Below, piece by piece: positions 54,899 to 62,891 of a stretch of 64,000 nucleotides of DNA. The translations under genes and the position numbers were made by a program. The stretch is from Methanohalobium evestigatum Z-7303 (lineage in GTDB: Archaea; Halobacteriota; Methanosarcinia; Methanosarcinales; Methanosarcinaceae), in assembly GCF_000196655.1 (NCBI RefSeq), contig NC_014253.1, positions 62,001-126,000 on the forward strand. Direction: 5' to 3'. The notes beneath the pieces are model-generated. The model saw only the letters and a program-made list of their open reading frames with translations. It did no database searches and was not told the origin of the DNA. Within the stretch, counting starts at the first letter, position 1. Each line of letters starts with the position of its first letter.

Positions 54899-55354
54899 TT
54901 ATTCTTTCTTTTCTTCTCCTCTTACTACCAGCACAGGTGCAGGAGAATTACGTATAACTTTTTCTGCAACACTACCAAGTAAAAACTTATCCAGACCGCT
55001 TTTACCCAGTGTTCCCATTACTATAACATCTATATCATTGTTTTTGGCAAAATCGATTATTTCATGACTTGGATGACCTTCAAGGACAGTAGGTTCACTT
55101 TCAAGTCCCGCTTCTTCCGCCAATTTAACTACTTGATCGGTTGCTTCTCTGCCTTCCTTTTTTATAAGGTCATACATCATTTCCCAGCCTGAATCCATAG
55201 GGATGGAGGAAAATGCAGCAGTATCAACTACATAGACAGGGTAAACCTTTGCATTGCTGATTTTTGCAAGGTCAACTCCGTATTCAATCGCTTTTTGATT
55301 TTGTTCTGAACCATCGGTAGCAATCAATATTTTTTTGTATAAATCACTATTCAT
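54899..55354 (-). CDS. Universal stress protein (UspA family)
   Basis: 151 residues from ATG 55354, with AAGGAGAA 6 nt upstream; a longer start would overlap the amidohydrolase. ILIATDGSEQNQKAIEYG and the ATP loop GTLGKSGLDKFLLGSVAEKV mark an ATP-binding Usp. Its role is stress-linked but unspecific. Part of an amidohydrolase-Usp-CBS gene row. Confidence 0.93.
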   Translation of the reverse strand: MNSDLYKKILIATDGSEQNQKAIEYGVDLAKISNAKVYPVYVVDTAAFSSIPMDSGWEMMYDLIKKEGREATDQVVKLAEEAGLESEPTVLEGHPSHEIIDFAKNNDIDVIVMGTLGKSGLDKFLLGSVAEKVIRNSPAPVLVVRGEEKKE

Positions 55355-55367
55355 ATATTGTTCTCCT

Positions 55368-56474
55368 TTATGCACGGATTATTGATAGTATATCGTCAGG
55401 TCTCCCACGTCTGACAATTCCGCTAATTGGATTGTTAATGTTTGATAGATTATTGGATTTGCCGTTAAGGACCATGAGACTTGCAAAGTTTCCTTCCTGA
55501 ATTGAACCGTTTTTTTCAAGTCCCAAAGCTGTTGCTCCCTTAAGAGTGCACATTTTAAATACTTGTCTGTCTTCTATTCCAAACAATTTTGATAACGTTT
55601 CCATTTCTGCAAACATATTTACAGAATTTAGCATGACATTATCAGTACCAACAGCTACATTAATTTCCTCTTCAAGCATATCTGCAACAGGCGGCATACC
55701 AACACCGGTTGTAAAATTAGAGCGAGGACAAACAACTACTGGTATGTTTTCATCGGATACTTCCTTAAGGTCCTGACGGTTTGCATGGGTTAAGTGTACC
55801 ATTAAATCAGGTTTAAGAGACAATGCCTCTGAGATATCAGAACGCTGTTTTTCACCAGCATGAATGGCAAAAAGCCCTCTGTTTTTTCTGGTATAGTCGC
55901 TGATTTTTTCCAATAACTTCATGTCCATATCATTAACACCGCTGATACCCAGTCCTTCAGCGTTTTTTAGTATCCTGTCTATTTCAGATATAGTGTTACT
56001 TTCAGGACCTTCGGTATCAGTGGGTCTCCCAAGAATAATGTTGTCAATGTCTGTATCATCTATGGCTTCTTTTAATGCCTGTATTCCTGTCACACCACTT
56101 TCTCTAAAATCTGCGAATGCACCTGTACCAGTGTTAATCATATCTTTTATACTTGACTTCATACTCTCCACGAGTTTGTTGTATGAAGTCCTGCGTAAAA
56201 TCTGATGTTTGAGACCATCGGGTGGTTTAACCAGTAAATCAAGGTCTCGTTCAAGTCTATACCCTCTGTATTTTCCCAGTGGTGGGTCTTTGAATACCGA
56301 ATCTCCGATATGGGTATGAGAGTTTACAAAACAGGGAGCGATAATATTGTCTGTTTCGCGTTTTTCTTCCCCTATTTCTTTTATAACCCCCTCTTTGACA
56401 CAGATATAGCCATCAACTGGTTCAAGTTCATCACCAACCAGAATGGTGCCAGATATTACCTGTTCTCCTGACAT
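55368..56474 (-). CDS. Amidohydrolase (cytosine/SAH deaminase-like)
   Basis: 368 residues. Metal-dependent hydrolase: APCFVNSHTHIGDSV (HxH), GLFAIHAGEKQ, MVHLTHANRQDL and VAVGTDNVMLNSV (final Asp). N- and C-terminal strands form the composite domain. This is COG0402-type; substrates range over cytosine, guanine, adenosine analogues and chlorohydrolase substrates, and nothing here discriminates. Start is the ATG shortly after a short AT-rich gap. Confidence 0.83.
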   Translation of the reverse strand: MSGEQVISGTILVGDELEPVDGYICVKEGVIKEIGEEKRETDNIIAPCFVNSHTHIGDSVFKDPPLGKYRGYRLERDLDLLVKPPDGLKHQILRRTSYNKLVESMKSSIKDMINTGTGAFADFRESGVTGIQALKEAIDDTDIDNIILGRPTDTEGPESNTISEIDRILKNAEGLGISGVNDMDMKLLEKISDYTRKNRGLFAIHAGEKQRSDISEALSLKPDLMVHLTHANRQDLKEVSDENIPVVVCPRSNFTTGVGMPPVADMLEEEINVAVGTDNVMLNSVNMFAEMETLSKLFGIEDRQVFKMCTLKGATALGLEKNGSIQEGNFASLMVLNGKSNNLSNINNPISGIVRRGRPDDILSIIRA

Positions 56475-56586
56475 GAAATCATATATGAGTGGTTATAATA
56501 ATTAATATAGTTAATTGTTAGAACAAGTTCAACATAAATTCTAATATTAAAAATCGGGAATCTAACTACATCTTGGTGTTCTGGAT

Positions 56587-56862
56587 TCACTTATTCCAGA
56601 GGAAAAAGGGAGTTAGATCTGATAAATCTAAAAGAATTTCGTCAACATTGATTTTATATTCGTCAATATAATCTATACAATTGGGGTTTCGGGACAATAA
56701 AAATAGCACCAAATCCTGAGAAAGACGTATAGGGGTTGTTGGCGAGTGGGGTTTAACTGTCCTGCAACTTACACTAATTATTCCATTTTTATTATAAACT
56801 CTTTTTGTGTTTGTTAAAATAGTTTCTATATTTTTTGGTTTTTTATTAACAGAAACAGACAT
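56587..56862 (-). CDS. Small protein of unknown function
   Basis: 91 residues. Basic N-terminus MSVSVNKKPKN, a central IISVSCRTVKPHSPTTPIR and an acidic leucine-rich end with NVDEILLDLSDLTPFFLWN. No family recognised. Codon use looks like the neighbours. No clear ribosome site is seen, so a leaderless start is possible. It stands alone between the amidohydrolase and a candidate RNA gene. Confidence 0.45.
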   Translation of the reverse strand: MSVSVNKKPKNIETILTNTKRVYNKNGIISVSCRTVKPHSPTTPIRLSQDLVLFLLSRNPNCIDYIDEYKINVDEILLDLSDLTPFFLWNK

Positions 56863-57109
56863 GATTATACATTATTGAAGTTACTGGTTAAACCCAAGCT
56901 CTTAGAGTCTGCTTGCTTTGGTTAAAACCACTCTCTGATGGATGTTATGATCTTTCAATTCGCTCATAATTTTTCTCGTTATCTACAAATATAGTATTAT
57001 CTCTTTGTATATATGTCTGGAACAGGTTCTTACCCCTTTCATGATATGGTCTGACTCTGTCAAAATCAAACATTATGCAATCTTGATGGGATTTGCTTAT
57101 GACGTTAAG
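56863..57109. other. Intergenic region upstream of the candidate RNA
   Basis: No gene is seen. Near 56887-56933 nested repeats GGTT...CCAAGC...GCTTTGG...AACC could fold, and they lie in the leader of the 91-residue protein on the minus strand. The remainder is AT-rich without further structure I can support. Confidence 0.35.
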
Positions 57110-57119
57110 TTTATATTTT
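57110..57119 (+). promoter_or_regulatory. TATA box of the candidate RNA at 57139
   Basis: TTTATATTTT is centred about 25 nt before 57139, the first base of the RNA's outer stem. Confidence 0.55.
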
Positions 57120-57138
57120 TTCTACACAATAATAGTAA

Positions 57139-57345
57139 TTGCGTATTGTAAAGTTCCTTACATGAGATCAGGGCTAAAAAAGCCTTTCTGTGAGTGTACA
57201 GATAACCCCAATACGCGACAATATGATAATGCGACAATGCCCGTCACGAGGGGTAACTGGAATTGACAGCGGAAAATCCAGAGGATGATATTCCGGAGTT
57301 AGTGCGTCGGGTTACAGCATTATCATAAAATCTCACAATTTTTTC
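57139..57345 (+). ncRNA. Candidate structured RNA of about 200 nt (or structured leader of the DUF167 gene)
   Basis: Two closed domains. Domain 1: GCGTATTG (57141-57148) pairs with CAATACGC (57209-57216), enclosing a GGCT-AAAAA-AGCC hairpin (57172-57184). Domain 2: TATGATAATGC (57222-57232) pairs with GCATTATCATA (57317-57327). Inside it CCCG (57240-57243) pairs with CGGG (57308-57311), and TAACTGGAAT (57254-57263) pairs with ATTCC and AGTTA (57290-57301) around a 2-nt bulge. A TATA box sits 25 nt upstream and a T6 run at about 57340-57345 follows. It does not look like tRNA, RNase P or SRP RNA. Confidence 0.5.
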
Positions 57346-57355
57346 TGGTGTGGAT

Positions 57356-57685
57356 ATGTCACTTGAAGACGCTGTAAGAAAATCAGATAATTTAGTTGTT
57401 ATTGATATATCTGTGACACCCAATTCTAAAACCATTAATGTACCTGATAATTACAACCAGTGGCGAAACCGCATAGAAGTAAAACTCACCCAGAAGGCGG
57501 AGAGTGGGAAAGCTAATAATCAGTTAATTGAAAACTTTTCAGAATTTTTCGGTGTTAATAAATCAAGTATAAAAATTACTAGTGGCGAAAAAAGCAGTCA
57601 GAAATCGGTTAGTGTCAAAGGGTTAAGTTATGATGATGCTGTATCAATACTCAAATCAGGGTTAAATGATTTAAATGATTTGTAA
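57356..57685 (+). CDS. DUF167 (YggU-like) protein
   Basis: 109 residues from ATG 57356, with GGTG 5 nt upstream; an in-frame GTG at 57350 overlaps that site. NLVVIDISVTPNSKTI, RNRIEVKLTQKAESGKANNQLIENFSEFFGV and IKITSGEKSSQKSVSVKG are the DUF167 pattern. The function of this widespread family is unknown. The gene begins 10 nt after the T-run of the structured RNA, so its expression could depend on read-through. Confidence 0.88.
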   Translation: MSLEDAVRKSDNLVVIDISVTPNSKTINVPDNYNQWRNRIEVKLTQKAESGKANNQLIENFSEFFGVNKSSIKITSGEKSSQKSVSVKGLSYDDAVSILKSGLNDLNDL

Positions 57686-57690
57686 AAATA

Positions 57691-57713
57691 AATTCCAGCT
57701 AAAAACTGGAATT
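57691..57713. terminator. Bidirectional hairpin terminator
   Basis: AATTCCAG, loop CTAAAAA, CTGGAATT: a perfect 8-bp stem between the convergent DUF167 and aldolase-like genes, with T-rich sequence after it on the plus strand. Confidence 0.65.
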
Positions 57714-57723
57714 ATTTCTGTAT

Positions 57724-58929
57724 TTATTTTATGCCATCTCTGACAATACTGGCTGTTCTTTCAGCATTGAAAGATTTCAGGAAATAGAGTGTTTCTGCAT
57801 AAGCCATTGCATCGATTGCTCGTTTTGTATCCTCATTTACAGAATATATTCTGTCAAAGAATTGTTTGATTGCGAATTTGCTATATTTGCCAAATATTTC
57901 GCTGTCTGTTTTATCTGGTGATTTTTGTTTGTAGTTTTCTACTGTCCAGTTCCAGATATCGTTATATAGTTCGGGTTCAAACAGTTTGAAAGCATCCCAT
58001 ACAAGGTTCATGTAGAAAGTACCCACATTTCCTTTTATTATCTCCCCATGTGGGAAATGGTCATGTATAAGTTCACGTGGTGTGCCGGTTATTCCGTGCT
58101 GTGCTATCCTAACTTTTAGGTTATTCTCTTTTAGAGCCTGTGCCACTTTTATGGTCTGGGGTATGTCGATTGATACCTGTTCTATGAGTCTCCCCTGTGA
58201 ATCATAGGTGTTTCCATGAGCACTTCCATTTGCTATCGCCAGTACTTGTGGATAAACTCCATTTTCATTTAGTGCTTTGATAAATGTGACAGCTTCTTCC
58301 GGATTGGTCAGCACTCTTCCATGCTCATCTTCTCTTCCAATTTCTCCTACTTCTACTTCAAGTCCGTATTCTCTGTCGTCCATCTGTTCTTCTATAAATT
58401 TTGCAATCTCAGTTGTTGCATCTATATTATCTTTCAATTCTTCACGAAGGTCTCCCCCTTGGAAATTGAACAGGTGTGATGCGTCAATAGCAAAAGATGT
58501 GTATCCTGCATCTATCTGGGCTTTTACCAGTTCTTTTGTTTTTTCTATGTCTTCTCTATCACCTTTTTTGATACCAATATGGTCGGCATGTAATGCCCAT
58601 ATATCATACCCTACATCTTTTGCTGCCTGATAACACTGTTCTGAAAAATCAGAAGGATATAATCCTGTATATCCATTTTCAAGGTTGCATTCAGACCTTG
58701 CAAGCTCCAGTATTATGGGAGCATCTGCATCCTTGGCTGCTCGCAGTATACCTCTTGTAACCAGACCTATTCTGGGGTTTGCAGCCATAACAATTGTTTT
58801 CTGGTTCTGTAAAATATTGAATATGTATTTACTGGGTTTTGGGTCATATTCACTTTCAAGCATTTGATTGCAATAATTTCTGAATTGTTCAGAGATTTCG
58901 CATATCGGTTCAAAATCTTCGTCAGTCAT
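57724..58929 (-). CDS. Class II fructose-bisphosphate aldolase family protein
   Basis: 401 residues with GAGGTAA before the ATG. Zinc aldolase pattern: IWALHADHIG (H114, D116/H117), FAIDASHLF, GLEVEVGEIG, LAIANGSAHGN and VRIAQHGITG. It is longer than bacterial FbaA (about 360), with an extra C-terminal helical part of about 80 residues. Methanogens normally use the bifunctional FBP aldolase/phosphatase, so the substrate here may be another sugar phosphate. Zinc ligands appear conserved, so catalysis is likely. Confidence 0.83.
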   Translation of the reverse strand: MTDEDFEPICEISEQFRNYCNQMLESEYDPKPSKYIFNILQNQKTIVMAANPRIGLVTRGILRAAKDADAPIILELARSECNLENGYTGLYPSDFSEQCYQAAKDVGYDIWALHADHIGIKKGDREDIEKTKELVKAQIDAGYTSFAIDASHLFNFQGGDLREELKDNIDATTEIAKFIEEQMDDREYGLEVEVGEIGREDEHGRVLTNPEEAVTFIKALNENGVYPQVLAIANGSAHGNTYDSQGRLIEQVSIDIPQTIKVAQALKENNLKVRIAQHGITGTPRELIHDHFPHGEIIKGNVGTFYMNLVWDAFKLFEPELYNDIWNWTVENYKQKSPDKTDSEIFGKYSKFAIKQFFDRIYSVNEDTKRAIDAMAYAETLYFLKSFNAERTASIVRDGIK

Positions 58930-58978
58930 AATTTACCTCGTATGAATATAGTGTAAATTTGATTTTTTACTTTATTAA

Positions 58979-59461
58979 TTATTCTGTAAATCTGCTATCG
59001 GATTTTTTTGTTTTAACTTTATGTATATTGTTTTCCAGCCAACCGATTTTAATATCTTTTTTGTCATCCACAATCATATCTGGTACATAGGGTTTGATAT
59101 CCAAAAGAGGTGTACCATCGACAATATCGACATCCTTAATATGTACAATGTTTTCATCAACATCTACAACACGAACTACAGAAATTCCTATAGGATTAGG
59201 TCGTTTTGGAGCTCTTGTTGCGAATAGCCCATGTTTTTTGGAGTCCATGAATGGCTTAACAGATAGAGAATAATCATTGGACAAATGGAAATGATATATA
59301 AGATATATATGTGAAAATCCTTCGAGGTCTTCTAATCCTTTTTCGTATTCGGGATAAATTTCTATATAACCTTTTATCCCTTTGGCACCTGCTGGTTGTA
59401 TGGGGCTCCTCTCACGTTCTTTTAAATCTGTATGAATCACTCCAATTGGTTCATATTTCAT
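58979..59461 (-). CDS. trmO: tRNA (t6A37-N6)-methyltransferase TrmO (TsaA/VirR family)
   Basis: 160 residues from ATG 59461, with GGAG 8 nt upstream; a TTG at 59476 overlaps it. YEPIGVIHTDLKERERSPIQP, LEDLEGFSHIYLIYHFH, GLFATRAPKRPNPIGISVVRVV and DIVDGTPLLDIKPYVP define the TrmO fold. It methylates N6-threonylcarbamoyladenosine in tRNA using SAM; archaeal substrates are assumed by homology. Confidence 0.92.
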   Translation of the reverse strand: MKYEPIGVIHTDLKERERSPIQPAGAKGIKGYIEIYPEYEKGLEDLEGFSHIYLIYHFHLSNDYSLSVKPFMDSKKHGLFATRAPKRPNPIGISVVRVVDVDENIVHIKDVDIVDGTPLLDIKPYVPDMIVDDKKDIKIGWLENNIHKVKTKKSDSRFTE

Positions 59462-59503
59462 TTGGTTCGTCTCCAATATTTCAGTAGGATTTAATTTAGT
59501 ATA

Positions 59504-60085
59504 TCAACATAATTTCTCATAACATGGTATACAAACATATTTTTCATTGATGGTTTTTGTTCTGGATGACATAACTCCTTCTCCACATTCATCACATATG
59601 ATAGTTTCAAATATCTGTGCTTTCTGTGGAGCTTTATCAGATACATTTTCTACGTGGAAAATTTCATTTTCTGGAGCTTCCAGTATGTTAACAGTTTTTT
59701 GTTCATGGATTTTTCTAAATTCTCTGATTTCTTCTTCAGTTGCTCTATTGTTTTGTATTTTTTTAAAAATTTCAAGATGACGTTCGCTGGCGGGGTCATT
59801 TTGGGGTTTGAGTGAAATCCTTATTCCTTTTTCATCTCCTCTTTTTATGAATGTATACACATGTTTCCCATAATCTTTGAATACAAAATTCCCTTTACCA
59901 AATGTACATCCTGTAAGCGCCTGTATTGCATCTACTGCACATGAATTGTTTTCCACTATGGCAACAAGTTCTTCATCTTCTGATCGGTTTTTGAATTTAT
60001 CAAGGGCTATTTGGGCTACTCTATATCCAATTGCAAGTCCTGGGCATTGATGGCCGTGAAATTCTGCTGCTTTTTCAAAACTCAT
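59504..60085 (-). CDS. FmdE-family protein (formylmethanofuran dehydrogenase subunit E-like)
   Basis: 193 residues with GAGGAG upstream. FHGHQCPGLAIGYRVA (Cys14), ENNSCAVDAIQALTGCTFGKGNF and KDYGKHVYTF are FmdE core motifs. The C-terminal treble-clef zinc finger has CDECGEG then CIPCYEKLC. FmdE copurified with molybdenum formylmethanofuran dehydrogenase, but many paralogues are unlinked to it, and none of the fwd/fmd genes are here. Role uncertain. Confidence 0.88.
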   Translation of the reverse strand: MSFEKAAEFHGHQCPGLAIGYRVAQIALDKFKNRSEDEELVAIVENNSCAVDAIQALTGCTFGKGNFVFKDYGKHVYTFIKRGDEKGIRISLKPQNDPASERHLEIFKKIQNNRATEEEIREFRKIHEQKTVNILEAPENEIFHVENVSDKAPQKAQIFETIICDECGEGVMSSRTKTINEKYVCIPCYEKLC

Positions 60086-60246
60086 ATATAAACTCCTCTT
60101 CTTATTTTTAATTTAATAATAAAATGTGAAGTGTTACGATTTTTAATATTGTTATGAACTAAATATTAATAATATTTTTCTGAAACATTTAAAAACTATG
60201 GAATCTATAATCACATGTATATACATTTATTCAATTTTCAAGTATT

Positions 60247-60254
60247 CTATATAC
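60247..60254 (+). promoter_or_regulatory. TATA box, leaderless Toprim gene
   Basis: CTATATAC is centred about 25 nt before the ATG at 60276, predicting transcription start at the start codon; no Shine-Dalgarno sequence is present. Confidence 0.5.
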
Positions 60255-60275
60255 ATTGGCTAACAAACGATTGAT

Positions 60276-60767
60276 ATGCACAATCAAAACAACCTTAAAA
60301 ACTCCATTTTTGAATATAGAAAACATCTGGAGCAAATTGAACAAATTCTTGATGTACTTTTTCAGCATTCAGAAGAAGGAGATATTTTAGTAGTAGAAGG
60401 CAAACGTGATATATGTTCACTGGAAAAACTCGGGATTGATGGTGATATTGAAACAGTATCCAACAAATCATTACTGGACTTTTCGGAAAATGTCGCTTAT
60501 ACTGGAAAAAGCGTAGTAATATTAACCGATTGGGACCGCAGGGGTGAAATTCTTGCGTCCAAATTATCAGAATACCTGCAAACGCTGGATACTGATTATG
60601 ATATAGAGATACGTGAACAACTTAAATCACTGGTAAAAAAAGAGATAAAGGATATTGAAAGCCTGTATACATATGTGGTTAAATTAAGGAGTATAACTGG
60701 CAGTACATCTGATTTTGCAGATATTGCAGATGAATTTGAATATTATTATCACCGTTCATATCGATGA
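60276..60767 (+). CDS. Toprim domain protein (small archaeal DnaG/RNase M5-like)
   Basis: 163 residues. The Toprim fold shows DILVVEGKRDICSLEKLG with the catalytic Glu, and VVILTDWDRRGEILASKL with the DxD motif. The first 30 residues are helical. Small archaeal Toprim proteins of this size are uncharacterised; OLD- or M5-like nucleic-acid cutting is possible. Stop is 3 nt from convergent DUF356. Confidence 0.85.
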   Translation: MHNQNNLKNSIFEYRKHLEQIEQILDVLFQHSEEGDILVVEGKRDICSLEKLGIDGDIETVSNKSLLDFSENVAYTGKSVVILTDWDRRGEILASKLSEYLQTLDTDYDIEIREQLKSLVKKEIKDIESLYTYVVKLRSITGSTSDFADIADEFEYYYHRSYR

Positions 60768-60770
60768 TAA

Positions 60771-61145
60771 TCACATGTTAATAGGTTTAGATTCGTGTTT
60801 GTTATTAAAACCTCTGTCAAAAACTGGATAATTTTTGGACTTGTTTATCAGTTCATTATATGCTTCATGTCTGGGACTGACAATAACAATATGTGCTGGT
60901 GGGTGTATTTTTTTTAGTCTACTAATTACTGCTCCAGCATTGTCATCTAACTCTACAAGTGCAGCAGATTTGCACCTAGCTTTTAGAGGGACTCTTAAAA
61001 CACTTACAAGGAGGTGGTCTGCATAATCTGGTTCTATCTGTTTGGGTTTAGCCTGAAACTGGAATTTACCATATTGTTCCAGATCATGAAGGGCAATCTT
61101 TACCTTGTCTGTGTTGTCCCCTCTTATTACTGCAAATGATTTCAT
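60771..61145 (-). CDS. DUF356 methanogen protein
   Basis: 124 residues from ATG 61145, with the purine-rich GGAAGTGGGG upstream. FAVIRGDNTDKVKIALHDLE, DHLLVSVLRVPLKARCKSAALVELDDNAGAVI and HPPAHIVIVSPRHEAYNEL match DUF356, a family nearly confined to methanogens, of unknown function. The fold looks like a ferredoxin-like alpha/beta domain. Confidence 0.82.
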   Translation of the reverse strand: MKSFAVIRGDNTDKVKIALHDLEQYGKFQFQAKPKQIEPDYADHLLVSVLRVPLKARCKSAALVELDDNAGAVISRLKKIHPPAHIVIVSPRHEAYNELINKSKNYPVFDRGFNNKHESKPINM

Positions 61146-61270
61146 TTTCCCCACTTCCAAAATAAAAATATCTCATACATGTTTTATTACTATCGTTATA
61201 ATATGTTTTCACTATAATAATCTTTGCCCTGAATTTATATGTTATTTATTATCAGGTAAAAAATATATAA

Positions 61271-62086
61271 TCATTTACCCAGTTCTCTTGAACGTTTGGA
61301 TGATTCTATAACTGCATCCATGAATGCAGACCTTATGCCATGTTCTTCAAGTTCATGAAATCCTCTTATAGTAGTACCTCCTGGAGAGGTGACCATATCT
61401 TTTAGTTCTGCAGGATGAGAATCGGTTTCAAGAACTAACTTGGCAGCACCAAGTACTGTTTGGGCTGCAAACGTCAACGCGTTTTTCCGATCAAGTCCTT
61501 CATACACTGCACCATCTGCCATTGCTTCAATAACAGGGAATATATATGCTGGTCCGCTTCCAGATACACCTGTAAAAGCGTCCATCAGGTATTCAGATAC
61601 AACACGTGCAGTTCCGACAGTTTTGAAAATTTCAAGGGCGTTTTCAACATCTTCGTTTGTTGTATTCCCACCGGGACATATGGCAGAAGAAGATTCTCCA
61701 ACAGTTGCAGCAATATTTGGCATGACCCTTATTAATTTAGAACCAGAATTTAGTTCATCCTCAATTTCTGATATGGGGACACCAGCAGCAATCGATATAA
61801 CCAGTTTATCTTCAGTCATTTCATCTTTAAACCCTGCAATCACTTTTCTTATTACTTGAGGTTTTACAGCAAGGATGATTATGTCAGAATTCATGACTGT
61901 TTGTTTATTATCATTGGATACATTAATCCCCAATTCATTCTGTAAATTTTCAAGCGATTGGTTGTATATATCACTTGCATAAACATTACTGCTGTCAACG
62001 ATATTTGATTTCAGGATTCCGCGAATGAGGGAACTCCCCATTTTTCCTGTGCCTATTAATCCTATGTTTTTATTTTTTAGTCCCAT
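61271..62086 (-). CDS. proC: Pyrroline-5-carboxylate reductase
   Basis: 271 residues from ATG 62086, with AAAGGT upstream; a longer in-frame start at 62176 adds 30 hydrophobic residues not seen in ProC. NIGLIGTGKMGSSLIRG binds NADPH, ILAVKPQVIRKV and MPNIAATVGES follow, and SGSGPAYIFPVIEAMADGAV and TSPGGTTIRGFHELE close the protein. It makes proline. Confidence 0.95.
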   Translation of the reverse strand: MGLKNKNIGLIGTGKMGSSLIRGILKSNIVDSSNVYASDIYNQSLENLQNELGINVSNDNKQTVMNSDIIILAVKPQVIRKVIAGFKDEMTEDKLVISIAAGVPISEIEDELNSGSKLIRVMPNIAATVGESSSAICPGGNTTNEDVENALEIFKTVGTARVVSEYLMDAFTGVSGSGPAYIFPVIEAMADGAVYEGLDRKNALTFAAQTVLGAAKLVLETDSHPAELKDMVTSPGGTTIRGFHELEEHGIRSAFMDAVIESSKRSRELGK

Positions 62087-62172
62087 ATCAATACCTTTTA
62101 AAATTTGAAGTAAAAAATTTGTTAAAATAATTGAGAGATAAACAATCTGATAAACTTTTTGAAAACCTGTAA

Positions 62173-62682
62173 TCACTCACGTTTTATTTTTACAATGTCT
62201 CCAAGTGTGGTATTTTTGGATTTATTATCTTCGCCAGTATCGACATCTTCAACCTTTTCAGTAAGCTTTATATTGAGAGTATGTTCAAGTTTTTTGCGTA
62301 CAGAATCTTCAGGAGTGATCTCTCCACGTTCTATCTTTTTGATAAGTGATTCTTTCTCTTTTATTTTGGCAGCCAATTCTTCCAGTGTCCATTCAAGACG
62401 TTCTCTTGTGTCTCTTATAATCTGGTCATAATCTTCTACCAGATCATATGCTGGACCTTCAAACCTGGTTTTTTTAGTTGCTGGTTTTTTCTCGGGTTTT
62501 TTGGTAGCCGATTTTTTGCCGGTGTTTGTTTGTTGTTTTGTTTGTGTTCTGGTCTCAACACTTGTGCCATACTGTGCACATATTGAACAAACTTCAAGTT
62601 CGCTTCCTTCAATATTTACTTTAGTAGGTTTGCCTTTGATTTCTGTACCACATATTTCGCATTGTACTTGTGTTGTTTGCAT
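62173..62682 (-). CDS. Archaeal multiprotein bridging factor aMBF1
   Basis: 169 residues. N-terminal zinc ribbon CEICG...CSICAQYG (about 8-39), a Lys/Thr/Gln-rich linker (about 40-75), then the Cro-type HTH with YDQIIRDTRERLEWTLEELAAKI and RKLEHTLNIKL. It links transcription or the ribosome to regulators; in archaea it binds the small ribosomal subunit. Confidence 0.93.
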   Translation of the reverse strand: MQTTQVQCEICGTEIKGKPTKVNIEGSELEVCSICAQYGTSVETRTQTKQQTNTGKKSATKKPEKKPATKKTRFEGPAYDLVEDYDQIIRDTRERLEWTLEELAAKIKEKESLIKKIERGEITPEDSVRKKLEHTLNIKLTEKVEDVDTGEDNKSKNTTLGDIVKIKRE

Positions 62683-62852
62683 TTCGTATCAACTCTACAA
62701 ACGTTCTCAAAATCCACTAAAAAAGGGTATATTACGTATATACTTAAATAATAATCGGAGCTTAATGTTAAATTTTCTACCGAGTAATATAAATATGTCC
62801 CTTCGCAATAACACAATTTGTCATGAATATTTATTAGAAACCATTCGAAAGG

Positions 62853-62860
62853 GATATATA
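62853..62860 (+). promoter_or_regulatory. TATA box for pan
   Basis: GATATATA preceded by the BRE-like CGAAAG predicts a start near 62882 and a leader of about 10 nt to the ATG at 62892. A second AT-rich run at 62871-62879 is too close to the ATG. Confidence 0.5.
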
Positions 62861-62891
62861 TCGTCTAATCTTATATAATAATTAGAGCTTT

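Noticed and set aside
57139-57345. Identification of the structured region as RNase P, SRP RNA or tRNA
   Set aside because: It lacks the conserved RNase P core sequences and the SRP helix 8 motif, is too short and too AT-rich for those RNAs, and has no T-loop consensus.
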